64,000 nt of DNA from Burkholderiaceae bacterium (lineage in GTDB: Bacteria; Pseudomonadota; Gammaproteobacteria; Burkholderiales; Burkholderiaceae_C), in NCBI GenBank assembly GCA_019234815.1, contig JAFALA010000072.1, forward strand, positions 1 through 64,000, given 5' to 3'. Position numbers and translations under genes: made by a program. This document shows, one piece after another, positions 1 through 9,070 of this stretch (the first letter of the stretch is position 1; every line of letters begins with the position of its first letter). The notes below the pieces were generated by a model. That model saw nothing but the letters and a program-made list of their open reading frames with translations, had not been told where the DNA came from and did no database searches.

Positions 1-501
<501 letters not shown>

Positions 502-538
502 GCGGCGCATTCGGGCCCCATGCGTCGTTGCCGTGCTC

Positions 539-658
539 GGTGGACATGAGTCCACCTTGCGCGCGGCGCCTAGCCTGGGACCCGACTGCTTGCTTTCTGA
601 ACCTTCTTACACGCTAGGTCGGCTCTGGAAGCAGCTTTCTGAACTTAACGCTAGAAGG
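539..658 (+). repeat. atpD-atpC spacer with hairpin and imperfect direct repeat
   Basis: The spacer holds a perfect 7-bp inverted repeat (539-545 / 550-556, GGTGGAC and GTCCACC, loop ATGA). It also holds two related segments of about 25 bases at 592-618 and 633-658, both starting GCTTTCTGAAC and both containing ACGCTAG. There is no T run after the hairpin, so it is not an ordinary terminator. It could set RNA stability or the atpD:atpC ratio; that is inference. Confidence 0.5.
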
Positions 659-668
659 AAGATTGAAC

Positions 669-1085
669 ATGGCAACCATTCATGTTGACGTCGTGTCCGC
701 CGAGGAGAAGATCTTCTCGGGCGAGGCCAAGTTCGTCGCCTTGCCGGGTGAGAGTGGCGAGCTGGGCATCCTGCCGCAGCACACGCCCTTCATCACCCGC
801 ATCAAGCCCGGTGCCGTGCGCATCGAGCGTGCTGACAATGGCGAGGAAGAGTTCGTGTTCGTCGCCGGCGGCATTCTCGAAGTGCAACCGCAGCGCGTGA
901 CCGTGCTGGCCGATACCGCCATCCGCGGCAAGGACCTGGACGAAGCCAAGGCCATCGAAGCCAAGAGGCTGGCCGAGGAAGCGATGAAGAACGCCAAGAG
1001 CGATATCGACTTTGCCGCCGCGCAAGGCGAATTCGTTGCCATGGCGGCTCAGATCGCTGCCGTGCGCAAGTTCCGCCGCAAGTAA
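669..1085 (+). CDS. atpC: ATP synthase F1 subunit epsilon
   Basis: 138 residues, the usual length for bacterial epsilon. The N-terminal beta-sandwich begins [19 protein letters not shown] and includes the conserved [15 protein letters not shown] segment. The C-terminal part is a helical hairpin (charged, Ala-rich, residues about 88-138). Epsilon links the gamma stalk to the c ring and can inhibit ATP hydrolysis. The ATG at 669 is preferred over the TTG at 663 because GGAAG lies 7-8 bases upstream of it. Last gene of the atp operon; an intrinsic terminator follows. Confidence 0.97.
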   Translation: MATIHVDVVSAEEKIFSGEAKFVALPGESGELGILPQHTPFITRIKPGAVRIERADNGEEEFVFVAGGILEVQPQRVTVLADTAIRGKDLDEAKAIEAKRLAEEAMKNAKSDIDFAAAQGEFVAMAAQIAAVRKFRRK

Positions 1086-1110
1086 TTCGACACCCGACTC
1101 CGGTCGATTC

Positions 1111-1151
1111 AGGCGCCCGCTGACGCAAGTCATGCGGGCGTCTGCTTTTTT
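1111..1151 (+). terminator. Intrinsic terminator of the atp operon
   Basis: GC-rich stem GCGCCCGC / GCGGGCGT (1113-1120 and 1133-1140) with a 12-base loop, followed by TCTGCTTTTTT ending near 1151. It lies 25 bases after the atpC stop. Confidence 0.85.
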
Positions 1152-1188
1152 GATATGTTCCAGGTTCTGAGCAGCCTGCCCCAATTCC

Positions 1189-2058
1189 ATGCCGACAGCC
1201 ATCTCCCTCAGCCGTGTTCACGGCCTTGACGCCATTGAACTCCAGGCGCGCGACGGCGCTCGCGCCACGCTGCTGCTGCACGGCGGGCATCTGGTGTCCT
1301 GGTGCCCGGCAGGCGCCGGGGAGCAGCTCTATCTTTCGCCGCGGTCGGCCTTCACGTCCGGCCAGGCGATCCGCGGCGGCGTGCCGGTGATCTTTCCGCA
1401 GTTCGCGGCCCGCGGCGCCCTGCAGCGCCATGGCTTTGCCCGCACCAAGCCCTGGCAGCTCGTGCTGGCCGAACAAGGCGAGGCCGATGCCCTGGCCGTC
1501 CTGCGGCTCAGCCAGGACGCGGCGACACGCATGTGCTGGCCGCACGATTTCGACCTGGAGCTGACCGTGCGCATTGCCGGCGCCAGCTTGGAGATGGAGC
1601 TGGCCTGCGAGAACAAGGGCGATACGCCCCTGAGCTTCACCGGCGCGCTGCACACCTACCTCGGCATCGAGGCGCTCGGCGAAACCAGCGTGCGGGGCCT
1701 GGGTGGCCTGCACTACTGGGATTCGGTGGCGCAAAAGGAAGCGGTGCAACGCACCGACCTGCTGCTGCCAGGCATGCCCGACACGCAGGACCTGGACCGC
1801 ATCTACTACCAGGTTCATGAATCTCTGACCCTGGTCGAGCAGCGGGGCCCAGCGCAGCGTTGCGTCGAGATCCGCCAGCACGGTTTTGAGGACGCCGTGG
1901 TGTGGAACCCCGGTGCCGCCAAATGCGCCGCGCTCAGCGACATGCCGCTGGGGGATTTTGAAAAAATGCTGTGCGTGGAGGCGGCCTGCATCGAGCGCCC
2001 CGTGATCCTGCAGCCGGGCGAGACCTGGGCGGGCATGCAGAGCCTGAGTCTGGTTTGA
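1189..2058 (+). CDS. D-hexose-6-phosphate mutarotase (YeaD-type aldose 1-epimerase)
   Basis: 289 residues of the galactose mutarotase-like superfamily. Family landmarks are HGGHLVSW near residue 28, the FPQF...RHGFARTKPW block near 68-88 (with the conserved His of this family), FTGALHTYL near 150, and a late segment VVWNPGAAKCAALSD containing the proton-transfer region. The YeaD branch interconverts alpha and beta anomers of glucose 6-phosphate and related sugars in the cytoplasm. Only 11 bases separate its stop from the PPK2 start, so the two are probably co-transcribed. Substrate is taken from the family. Confidence 0.88.
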   Translation: MPTAISLSRVHGLDAIELQARDGARATLLLHGGHLVSWCPAGAGEQLYLSPRSAFTSGQAIRGGVPVIFPQFAARGALQRHGFARTKPWQLVLAEQGEADALAVLRLSQDAATRMCWPHDFDLELTVRIAGASLEMELACENKGDTPLSFTGALHTYLGIEALGETSVRGLGGLHYWDSVAQKEAVQRTDLLLPGMPDTQDLDRIYYQVHESLTLVEQRGPAQRCVEIRQHGFEDAVVWNPGAAKCAALSDMPLGDFEKMLCVEAACIERPVILQPGETWAGMQSLSLV

Positions 2059-2069
2059 AAGGTCGCCAA

Positions 2070-2918
2070 ATGGGCAAGAGCAGCGGCAAGAACGGCGACA
2101 AGAAGAGCAGCAAGAGGGGCGAAGCGGACAATGCCAACGGCCATGCACCGCGCCTGAGCAAGTCCGACTACCTGGAGCGCTTGGCGCCCATGCAGGTCGA
2201 GCTCAATGCCATGGCCAACTGGCTGCAACACCATGGCAAGCGCCTGCTGGTGATCGTCGAAGGCCGCGACACGGCCGGTAAGGGCGGCGCCATCCACGCC
2301 ATCTCCGAAACGCTCAATCCACGCCAATGCCATACCGTGGCACTTGACAAGCCCAGCGAGCGCGAGACCGGGCAGTGGTATTTCCAGCGCTATGTGCCGC
2401 ATCTGCCCAGCGCCGGCGAGATCGCGCTGTTCGATCGCAGCTGGTACAACCGTGCCGGCGTGGAGACCGTCATGGGCTTTTGCACGCCGCAGCAGACGCA
2501 GGCCTTCCTGAAGCAGGTGCCCATTTTTGAAAAGCTGCTGGTCGACGACGGCATCCTGCTCTTCAAATACTGGCTCACGGTGGACCAGGCCCAGCAGGAG
2601 GAGCGCATGGCCGACCGGCTGTCCGATCCGCTCAAGCGCTGGAAGCTGTCGCCCATCGACCTGGAGGCGCGCCGCCTGTACCGCCAATATGGCGAAGCGC
2701 GCGACGCCATGCTGCAGGCCACGCACACGCGCCATGCGTCCTGGACCCTGGTCGACTTCAACGACCAGCGGCGCGGCCGGCTGACCTTGATCCGCGATTT
2801 GCTGGACCGTCTGCCCGACGTCACCACCGTGCCGCCCAAGCTGCATTGGCCGCCGCTGGACCACGCGCCTGAAGTTGAAGTGTTCAACGCCAAGCTCAAG
2901 CCGATTCCCAGTTTGTGA
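2070..2918 (+). CDS. ppk2: Polyphosphate kinase 2 family protein
   Basis: 282 residues with the PPK2 fold: Walker A-like EGRDTAGKGG near residue 68, lid-region arginines in DKPSERETGQWYFQRY, Walker B-like ALFDRSWYNRAGVE near 120, and PIFEKLLVDDGILLFKYW. These place it in the one-domain class I/III PPK2 group, which moves phosphate between polyphosphate and nucleotides, usually making ADP or ATP. The first 30 residues are a Lys/Ser-rich tail. ATG at 2070 is chosen because it immediately follows the upstream gene and begins the basic tail. Nucleotide preference cannot be read here. Confidence 0.92.
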   Translation: MGKSSGKNGDKKSSKRGEADNANGHAPRLSKSDYLERLAPMQVELNAMANWLQHHGKRLLVIVEGRDTAGKGGAIHAISETLNPRQCHTVALDKPSERETGQWYFQRYVPHLPSAGEIALFDRSWYNRAGVETVMGFCTPQQTQAFLKQVPIFEKLLVDDGILLFKYWLTVDQAQQEERMADRLSDPLKRWKLSPIDLEARRLYRQYGEARDAMLQATHTRHASWTLVDFNDQRRGRLTLIRDLLDRLPDVTTVPPKLHWPPLDHAPEVEVFNAKLKPIPSL

Positions 2919-2999
2919 GCCTTGGTGCCAGATCAAAGAAAGCCGCAATCCTGGCCAGCGATCGCAGCACCGAGGTTTTGACATCGGATAATCCGAGGC

Positions 3000-4088
3000 A
3001 TGAATGCTCCACTGCAGAATGACACCTTCCTGCGCGCCTGCCTGCGCCAGGCCACCGATTACACGCCCGTCTGGCTGATGCGCCAGGCCGGACGTTATCT
3101 GCCTGAATACCGCGAGACGCGCGGCCGCGCCGGCAGCTTCATGGGCCTGGCCACCAACACCGATTACGCCACCGAAGTCACGCTGCAGCCGCTGGAGCGC
3201 TATCCGCTGGATGCCGCCATTCTGTTCAGCGACATCCTGACCGTTCCCGACGCCATGGGCCTGGGCCTGAGCTTTGCGCAGGGCGAAGGGCCGCGTTTTG
3301 CCAAGCAGGTGCGCGACGAAGCCGCCGTGGCCGAACTGGCGGTGCCGGACATGGACAAACTGCGTTATGTGTTCGACGCCGTCGGCTCCATCCGCAAGGC
3401 CCTGAACGGGCGCGTGCCCCTGATCGGATTTTCGGGCAGCCCCTGGACCCTGGCCTGCTACATGGTCGAGGGCGGCGGCTCGGACGACTACCGCCACGTC
3501 AAGACGTTGATGTATGCGCGTCCGGACCTGATGCATCGCATCCTCGCCATCAATGCCGATGCGGTCGCGACCTACCTGAACGCCCAGATCGACGCGGGCG
3601 CGCAGGCGGTGATGGTGTTCGATTCCTGGGGCGGCGTGCTGGCCGACGGCGCATTCCAGGCCTTCAGCCTGGCCTACTCGCGCCGCGTGCTGTCGCAGCT
3701 CAAGACGCACGCGAACGGCCAGCGCGTGCCCAGCATCCTGTTCACCAAGGGCGGCGGCCTGTGGCTGGACGAGATCGCCGACGCCGGCGCCGACGTGATC
3801 GGCCTCGACTGGACGGTGAATCTCGGTCGCGCCCGCCAGCAGCTGCAGGACCGGGTGGCCCTGCAAGGCAACCTGGACCCCAACGTGCTGTTCGCGCCGC
3901 CGGAAGCCATCCGGGCTCAGGCGCGCGCCGTGCTGGACAGCTTTGGTCCGCCGCAAGGGCCCGAGGGTCGAATGGGCGGCCATATCTTCAATCTGGGCCA
4001 TGGCATCAGCCAATTCACGCCGCCGGAGCACGTGTCTGCACTGATTGACGAGGTGCACCGCCATTCGCGTGCCATGCGTGTGCGCTGA
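3000..4088 (+). CDS. hemE: Uroporphyrinogen decarboxylase
   Basis: 362 residues, full length. It starts with the standard layout [11 protein letters not shown]...[20 protein letters not shown], whose arginines bind substrate carboxylates. The key aspartate lies in [14 protein letters not shown], followed by [19 protein letters not shown] and the C-terminal [10 protein letters not shown] motif. It decarboxylates uroporphyrinogen III to coproporphyrinogen III in the cytoplasm (haem pathway). No strong Shine-Dalgarno at normal spacing is seen; GAGG sits almost against the ATG. Followed by a 327-base spacer before priA. Confidence 0.98.
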   Translation: MNAPLQNDTFLRACLRQATDYTPVWLMRQAGRYLPEYRETRGRAGSFMGLATNTDYATEVTLQPLERYPLDAAILFSDILTVPDAMGLGLSFAQGEGPRFAKQVRDEAAVAELAVPDMDKLRYVFDAVGSIRKALNGRVPLIGFSGSPWTLACYMVEGGGSDDYRHVKTLMYARPDLMHRILAINADAVATYLNAQIDAGAQAVMVFDSWGGVLADGAFQAFSLAYSRRVLSQLKTHANGQRVPSILFTKGGGLWLDEIADAGADVIGLDWTVNLGRARQQLQDRVALQGNLDPNVLFAPPEAIRAQARAVLDSFGPPQGPEGRMGGHIFNLGHGISQFTPPEHVSALIDEVHRHSRAMRVR

Positions 4089-4415
4089 TCCTCGATCAAG
4101 CCCCAATTTGGCGCGTGATATTTGACCTGCATGAATCAGTTATCCCCAGTCAGGCACAGCTTTTGCAGTTGTGCATGGGGACGGCCAGATGCGCCGGCAG
4201 ACTCTGTGCCGATGAGCTAAGTCACTGATTCATATCAGGTATTGGAATGCAACAGAGGTAACTCGACGCGACAGGCATGCAGGTGCATTGCTTATCATTT
4301 CTTGATGCGCTGAATGTTTTGCACAAAGTTATCCACAGAACGAATTCGTTCATTGAAAACATAATTGATTCAAGCGCTTAGAGCGCATTTCTCAAAAAAA
4401 CCGGAGCTATTTGTC
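4089..4415. promoter_or_regulatory. hemE-priA spacer with DnaA-box-like sites and an inverted repeat
   Basis: This AT-richer spacer carries a perfect DnaA box TTATCCACA at 4329-4337 and a one-mismatch copy TTATCCCCA at 4140-4148 in the same orientation. A perfect 10-bp inverted repeat, ATGAATCAGT at 4131-4140 and ACTGATTCAT at 4224-4233, overlaps the second site. No gene is convincing. It presumably contains the priA promoter; DnaA control is a hypothesis from the boxes. Confidence 0.5.
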
Positions 4416-6527
4416 ATGTTGAGCCCGGATGCGGCCGAGCCCAAAGAACGAATCAAGGTGGCTGTCGATGCCCCTCAACACAGCGGATTGGTCGCACCGC
4501 TGGACTATCTGGCCCAGGACGCGCCGGCTCCGGGCACCCTGGTTCAGGTGCCCCTGGGCCGCCGCCAGGTCTTGGGCATCGTCTGGGACGGCGGTGAGCC
4601 CGACGAAACCGCCGAACTTTCGCATCAGCTCCGGCCCGTTGACCAGGTCTTGGGCGCCTTGCCGCCTTTGAGCGCCACGTGGCGCGAGCTGGTGCAGTTC
4701 GCGGCCCGGTACTACCAGCGGGCCATCGGCGAGGTGGCCTTGTCGGTGCTGCCGCCGCAGTTACGCGACCTCGATGCCAAGCAGCTGCAGGCGCGGCTCA
4801 AGAGCCTGGCCAAGTGGTTGGCCAAGGACGCCGAGAGTACGGATGGTGCTGACACGTCGCCCGACAAGGTGCCGGAGCTGAGCCCGGCGCAGGCCGAGGT
4901 CCTGTCACAGCTGGATGCCGTCATGTGCCGCGCTCCCGGTGACGAAGCGCCTGCGCCGGTATTGCTGTGGGGGGTGACGGGCAGCGGCAAGACCGAGGTC
5001 TATCTGCGCGCCGCCGAACATGCGCTGGCGCGCGGCCTGCAGGTGCTGGTGCTGGTGCCCGAGATCAACCTCACGCCCCAGCTGGAGGCGCGCTTTGCGC
5101 GGCGCTTCGCCGGGCGCCGCCTGGTGGCGTTGCACAGCGGCCTGACGCCGGCACAGCGCTTGCGTCACTGGCTTGCCGCGCATCTGGGGCAGGCCGAACT
5201 GGTCCTGGGGACCCGCCTGGCCGTGTTCGCGTCCCTGCCCAGGCTGGGCCTGATCGTGGTCGACGAGGAGCACGATCCTTCCTACAAGCAGCAGGACGGG
5301 GCGCGCTACTCGGCACGGGACTTGGCGGTCTACCGGGCGCGGCTGGAGCGCGTGCCGGTGGTGCTGGGGTCCGCCACGCCCTCGCTGGAGACCTGGCAGC
5401 ATGCCAACAGTGGACGCTATCGGCGCCTGGCGCTGCCCGAGCGGATAGGCTCCGGCGCCATGCCGCGGGTGCGGATTTTCGACATGAACACGCTGCCGCG
5501 CCAAAAGGGCGTGACCACGGCATTGACGGCGCCCTTGCTGCAGGCCCTGCGCGAACGCCTGCAGCGCGGCGAGCAAAGCCTGCTGTTCCTGAACCGGCGC
5601 GGTTATGCGCCCGTGCTCCATTGCGTCGAATGCGGCTGGAAAAGCGAATGCCCGCATTGCAGCGCCTGGCGCGTGTTCCACAAGGCCGATCGGACCTTGC
5701 GCTGCCACCATTGCGGCTTCAGCGAACGGGTGCCGCGGGCCTGCCCTGATTGCGGCAACCAGGACATCGCGCCGCTGGGCCGCGGCACCGAACGCCTGGA
5801 GGAGCAGCTGGCGGAGCTGCTGCCCCAAGCACGGGTGGCGCGCATCGATGCGGACTCCACCCGGCACAAGGGCGCGCTGGAAAGCCAGCTGGGCGCCGTG
5901 CATGCGGGAGAGGTGGACATCCTGGTCGGAACGCAGATGGTCACCAAGGGGCATGATTTCCGCCGCATGACGCTGGTGGCGGCCGTCAACCCGGACGGCG
6001 CCTTGTTCAGCAGCGACTTTCGCGCGCCTGAGCGCCTGTTTGCGCTCCTGCAGCAGGCCGCCGGACGCGCCGGGCGCGACGCCGGGCACGCGGCGCGCAG
6101 CGAAATGTGGGTGCAGACCTGGCATCCCCAGCATGCCCTGTACAAGGCCTTGCAGGCGCACGACTTCGAGGCGTTCGCCGCGGAACAGCTGGCCGAGCGG
6201 GCCTCGGCGGGACTGCCGCCTTTCGCCTCGCTGGTCCTGCTGCGCGCCGAAGCCCGCAGCGTGGAGCAGGCACGCGAGTTCCTGGAGGCCGCGGCGCTGC
6301 AGGCGCAGGCGCTGTCCACGGCGGACCAGGTGCTGGTCTACCCGCCCGTGCCCATGAGCGTGGCGCGGGTGGCCAATGTCGAACGCATGCAGATGCTGCT
6401 GGAGTCAGCGCAGCGCCAGCCTTTGCAGCGTCTGTTGCATGAGTGGCTGCCTCATCTGCAGGCGCTCAAGCGGGAGCACAAGGGCGTGTTGCGCTGGGCG
6501 ATCGACGTCGATCCGCTGGCGATTTGA
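4416..6527 (+). CDS. priA: Primosomal replication protein N' (PriA helicase)
   Basis: 703 residues. The N-terminal DNA-binding domain (to about 110) is followed by a helicase core with Walker A GVTGSGKTEVY near residue 186 and DEEH near 283, an insertion with eight cysteines in CxxC pairs between about 402 and 448 (zinc sites), and the late helicase motif VGTQMVTKGHDF. PriA binds stalled forks and reloads DnaB. The ATG at 4416 has GGAG 11 bases upstream and is preferred to a TTG at 4365. Convergent with the CheW-like gene. Confidence 0.97.
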   Translation: MLSPDAAEPKERIKVAVDAPQHSGLVAPLDYLAQDAPAPGTLVQVPLGRRQVLGIVWDGGEPDETAELSHQLRPVDQVLGALPPLSATWRELVQFAARYYQRAIGEVALSVLPPQLRDLDAKQLQARLKSLAKWLAKDAESTDGADTSPDKVPELSPAQAEVLSQLDAVMCRAPGDEAPAPVLLWGVTGSGKTEVYLRAAEHALARGLQVLVLVPEINLTPQLEARFARRFAGRRLVALHSGLTPAQRLRHWLAAHLGQAELVLGTRLAVFASLPRLGLIVVDEEHDPSYKQQDGARYSARDLAVYRARLERVPVVLGSATPSLETWQHANSGRYRRLALPERIGSGAMPRVRIFDMNTLPRQKGVTTALTAPLLQALRERLQRGEQSLLFLNRRGYAPVLHCVECGWKSECPHCSAWRVFHKADRTLRCHHCGFSERVPRACPDCGNQDIAPLGRGTERLEEQLAELLPQARVARIDADSTRHKGALESQLGAVHAGEVDILVGTQMVTKGHDFRRMTLVAAVNPDGALFSSDFRAPERLFALLQQAAGRAGRDAGHAARSEMWVQTWHPQHALYKALQAHDFEAFAAEQLAERASAGLPPFASLVLLRAEARSVEQAREFLEAAALQAQALSTADQVLVYPPVPMSVARVANVERMQMLLESAQRQPLQRLLHEWLPHLQALKREHKGVLRWAIDVDPLAI

Positions 6528-6536
6528 CGCCCGCAG

Positions 6537-7061
6537 TCAGCTGGTTTGCGCCGATTCCAGCATCAAGCCGGTTTCGGCGCTGCCCAGCAGCGATTCGATG
6601 TTCAGCATGATCAGTGAACGCTTGTCCAGCACGCCCATGGCTTCGAAGTGGCGGTGCTCGGCGCTCGACTGGATCCTGGGCATCTCGCGGATCTGTTCCT
6701 TGGTCAGCGTGATCACGTCGTTGACCCGGTCCACCACCGCGCCGATGCTGCGCTCGTTCAGGTTGACGACGATGATGACCGTGCTCGCGTCGATCTGGGC
6801 ATGGGGCATGCCGAAGCGGCTGCGCAAGTCGACGATGGGAACGATTTCGCCGCGCAGATCGATCACGCCCAGCACATGGGCGCTGGCACCTGCAATCTGC
6901 GTCGGTTGCTGGTAGGAGCGGATCTCTTGCACGCGCAGCAGGTCGATCCCGTATTCCTCGGCGCCCAGCTCGAAGGCCAGCAACTCGCGCGCAGGCTCGG
7001 TGCTCTGGGCCACGGCGCGGGCGTTGCGTTGGGTGTTGGCGGGGATCAGGGCATTGCTCAT
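6537..7061 (-). CDS. CheW-like chemotaxis coupling protein
   Basis: 174 residues with a single CheW domain: LLAFELGAEEYGIDLLRVQEIR, then the conserved VLGVIDLRGEIVPIVDLRSRFG core and the late VVDRVNDVITL strand. CheW proteins couple chemoreceptors to CheA. No cheA, receptor or flagellar gene is nearby; instead it follows an Hpt protein and a receiver regulator on the same strand, so it may serve a non-motility pathway. A real Shine-Dalgarno is not obvious before the ATG. Confidence 0.92.
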   Translation of the reverse strand: MSNALIPANTQRNARAVAQSTEPARELLAFELGAEEYGIDLLRVQEIRSYQQPTQIAGASAHVLGVIDLRGEIVPIVDLRSRFGMPHAQIDASTVIIVVNLNERSIGAVVDRVNDVITLTKEQIREMPRIQSSAEHRHFEAMGVLDKRSLIMLNIESLLGSAETGLMLESAQTS

Positions 7062-7203
7062 GGGAGGACTCGTCGATGAAAAGGCGTTGTGGGAACTGCC
7101 GAGCGGCCATGGTAAGTCTTGGCGCAGCTGCTGTGACGGCGCCCGTCCTCAAATGGGATGGAACGGTGAAATCCGACACGCGGCCGTACCTTCATTCGGC
7201 CCC

Positions 7204-7983
7204 TCATGTTTTCCCTTGACGCGCCATGACCTGCAGCAGCGGCTCCAGCGCGGCCCAAAGACAGTGCAAACCGTGCCACGGGTCTGCAGTGGCGGATCCG
7301 GACGGGCTGGCATCGCCGTGCTCCATTCGATGGGCGGCTTGCTCGAGTTGAAACGCCATGGCCGAGGCCGCACGATAGCCCAGCAGTGCGAGCATGCTCT
7401 TGCAGTCATGGCTCAGGCGGTGCACCGTCCCCAGGTCTTGGCGTCGAAAGGCCCGCCGAATGCGTTCGATGTCCCTGGGCAGCTGCGCCAACGCGCTGGC
7501 ACGGAAGCGCTCAAAAAGCGCCTGGTTGCCGCCAAAGTTGTGCAGCAGGGCCTGCTCAAGATTGTCCACGCCATCGGGCTCTTGAAGGCTTGAAGCCGCG
7601 ATGTCGGTCAGCAGGCGTTGCAGCAGCTGCGCCAACGCCTGTGCATGCAGCTCGGGCTGCTGCAGCCGCTGCCATTCGGCGGGCCAATGCCAGGGGGTCG
7701 CCGCCCGGGGGGTGGTGCAATGCAACAGCACCCGGCACGGGCCGAGCAGATTGGGGCACTGCCGCAATTCGTTCAGCAGCCTCCAGCCTTCATCGGTGTC
7801 GTCGTGGCTGGCAATAGCCAGCAGATCCGCTCGGCCTGCCGCCAAGGCGCCGAGCACCTGTCGCGTCTGGTTCAGGGCTGCGCATTCAATCGGGTATTCA
7901 TCGTGCAGCAAGGGCAGGGCAGCCCCAAACAGCAAGGGCAGCCGGCCAGCCGCGTCAAGAACAAGGAGTCGGTAGCTTCGCAT
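7204..7983 (-). CDS. Degenerate receiver fused to an Hpt (histidine phosphotransfer) domain
   Basis: 259 residues. The C-terminal half (about 140-235) is an Hpt helical bundle with the phospho-acceptor motif LSHDCKSMLALLG. The N-terminal 120 residues have the strand/helix rhythm of a receiver, but the expected phospho-aspartate segment reads LLAIASHDDTDEGW, so the acceptor Asp appears lost. It would act as a phosphorelay intermediate. It lies 45 bases after the HTH-receiver gene and 142 bases before the CheW-like gene, all on one strand. The partner kinase is probably the divergent PAS kinase (inference). Confidence 0.75.
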   Translation of the reverse strand: MRSYRLLVLDAAGRLPLLFGAALPLLHDEYPIECAALNQTRQVLGALAAGRADLLAIASHDDTDEGWRLLNELRQCPNLLGPCRVLLHCTTPRAATPWHWPAEWQRLQQPELHAQALAQLLQRLLTDIAASSLQEPDGVDNLEQALLHNFGGNQALFERFRASALAQLPRDIERIRRAFRRQDLGTVHRLSHDCKSMLALLGYRAASAMAFQLEQAAHRMEHGDASPSGSATADPWHGLHCLWAALEPLLQVMARQGKT

Positions 7984-8028
7984 GCGTGGCGTCGGCGGCA
8001 GTCCTCGCGCGGCCGGCAGGGGTCAGGT

Positions 8029-8718
8029 TCAGGGGATGGATGCCGGCAGGGCAGAGCCTGCAGCGCCCTTTGCATGAAGCGGAGGGACGCGGGCTGAACT
8101 CAGGAAATTCTTGAGCAATTCGGGCAATTCCAAGGCCAGCCTGGGCTTGTGAATGACGGGCACGTCGCGCAATGCAAATGCATAGGGCGCGCGCTGCTCT
8201 TCATTCAACGAGGTAATGACGATGAGCTGGCTGTTGGCGAATTGGGGCTGCGAGCGCAGGCTGGTGATCAGGGTTGCGCCGTCAATGCCGGGCAGCAGGA
8301 TGTCGACGATCAGCACTTGAGGCTGCAATTGGCCGCACATGGCCAAACCCACGATGCCGTCTTGGGCCACGTGGAGTTCCACTTGCGGCAGGTGCTCCTG
8401 GACAAGCAGACCCACCAGATTTTGAAAATACGCCGAGTCCTCGATCAGCAAGACGCGCGGCGCATTGCCAGTCCGAATGGCCGCCTGCGCCGCCGGTTTG
8501 CTCAGGGTCTCGGGCGCCGAAGACGGCGCGCCTCGCGAGCGCAGCCAGCGCTCGACCGAGGCGCGGGCAATGCGGCGGTGCCCGCCAGGCGTTTTCCACG
8601 CTTCCAATTCGCCGCGATCCACCATCAGTTGCACGGAACGGACGGCCATGCCCAGCCAGCGCGCCACTTCCAGTGTGCTGCAGTCATCTTCGGGATTCAG
8701 GCTTGTCGTTTCTGGCAT
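8029..8718 (-). CDS. HTH-receiver response regulator (DNA-binding domain first)
   Basis: 229 residues. Residues about 12-62 form an excisionase/MerR-like helix-turn-helix with the typical WKTPGGHRRI wing. Residues about 88-210 form a receiver: acidic LIEDSAY, phospho-Asp in LIVDILLPGIDG, Thr/Ser in VITSLNEE and the Lys in VIHKPRLA are all present. The domain order is inverted compared with OmpR or NarL regulators, where the receiver comes first. Divergent from the PAS kinase at 9071 with a 352-base control region between them, so they are likely partners. Confidence 0.85.
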   Translation of the reverse strand: MPETTSLNPEDDCSTLEVARWLGMAVRSVQLMVDRGELEAWKTPGGHRRIARASVERWLRSRGAPSSAPETLSKPAAQAAIRTGNAPRVLLIEDSAYFQNLVGLLVQEHLPQVELHVAQDGIVGLAMCGQLQPQVLIVDILLPGIDGATLITSLRSQPQFANSQLIVITSLNEEQRAPYAFALRDVPVIHKPRLALELPELLKNFLSSARVPPLHAKGAAGSALPASIP

Positions 8719-9070
8719 TTGAACAATGTGGCCTGCTTTAAAGGCGTGAATGCAATTCCGATTTCATCTGATTAATATGATACATATGCTCGGCATTCTG
8801 TGACAATACATGTGAATGTAACGAAGACGGCGTTGCATCAATCAGAAGCGTGATGAATCGGGTTGATTTTCCTTGCTTCGCGTTAGAACTTACATACACA
8901 TTTCGTGAAATGTGCCCATTTGTTGCATTTTTATACTGGAAATCGAAAGGAGCTGCGCTCCGGCGTGAGCGGTATGCCTGCGCAGAACGGCTACTGTGCC
9001 AAATTTGACGCGCTCCATTGCAATTATTGCAAGGCCGATTGATCCCAATTCTCAGGGCGCCTGACTGAAA
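8719..9070. promoter_or_regulatory. Divergent control region with a palindromic operator candidate
   Basis: AT-richer than its surroundings. It holds a perfect palindrome at 8897-8914 (CACATTTC / GAAATGTG around GT). TATACT at 8932-8937 could be a plus-strand -10 box, but no good -35 is present at normal distance. No gene is seen. The palindrome is a natural candidate for the adjacent HTH-receiver protein. Confidence 0.5.

Noticed and set aside
1815-4106. 763-codon open frame on the minus strand
   Set aside because: It runs opposite the mutarotase, PPK2 and hemE genes, has His/Gln/Gly-rich composition typical of antisense GC-rich frames and shows no domain.
4089-4415. Replication origin
   Set aside because: Only one perfect and one near DnaA box, no clear unwinding element, and betaproteobacterial origins lie near dnaA, which is not in the window.
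6466-7179. Arg-rich 237-codon minus-strand frame over the CheW-like gene
   Set aside because: The CheW frame carries the clear domain; this is an overlapping out-of-frame shadow.
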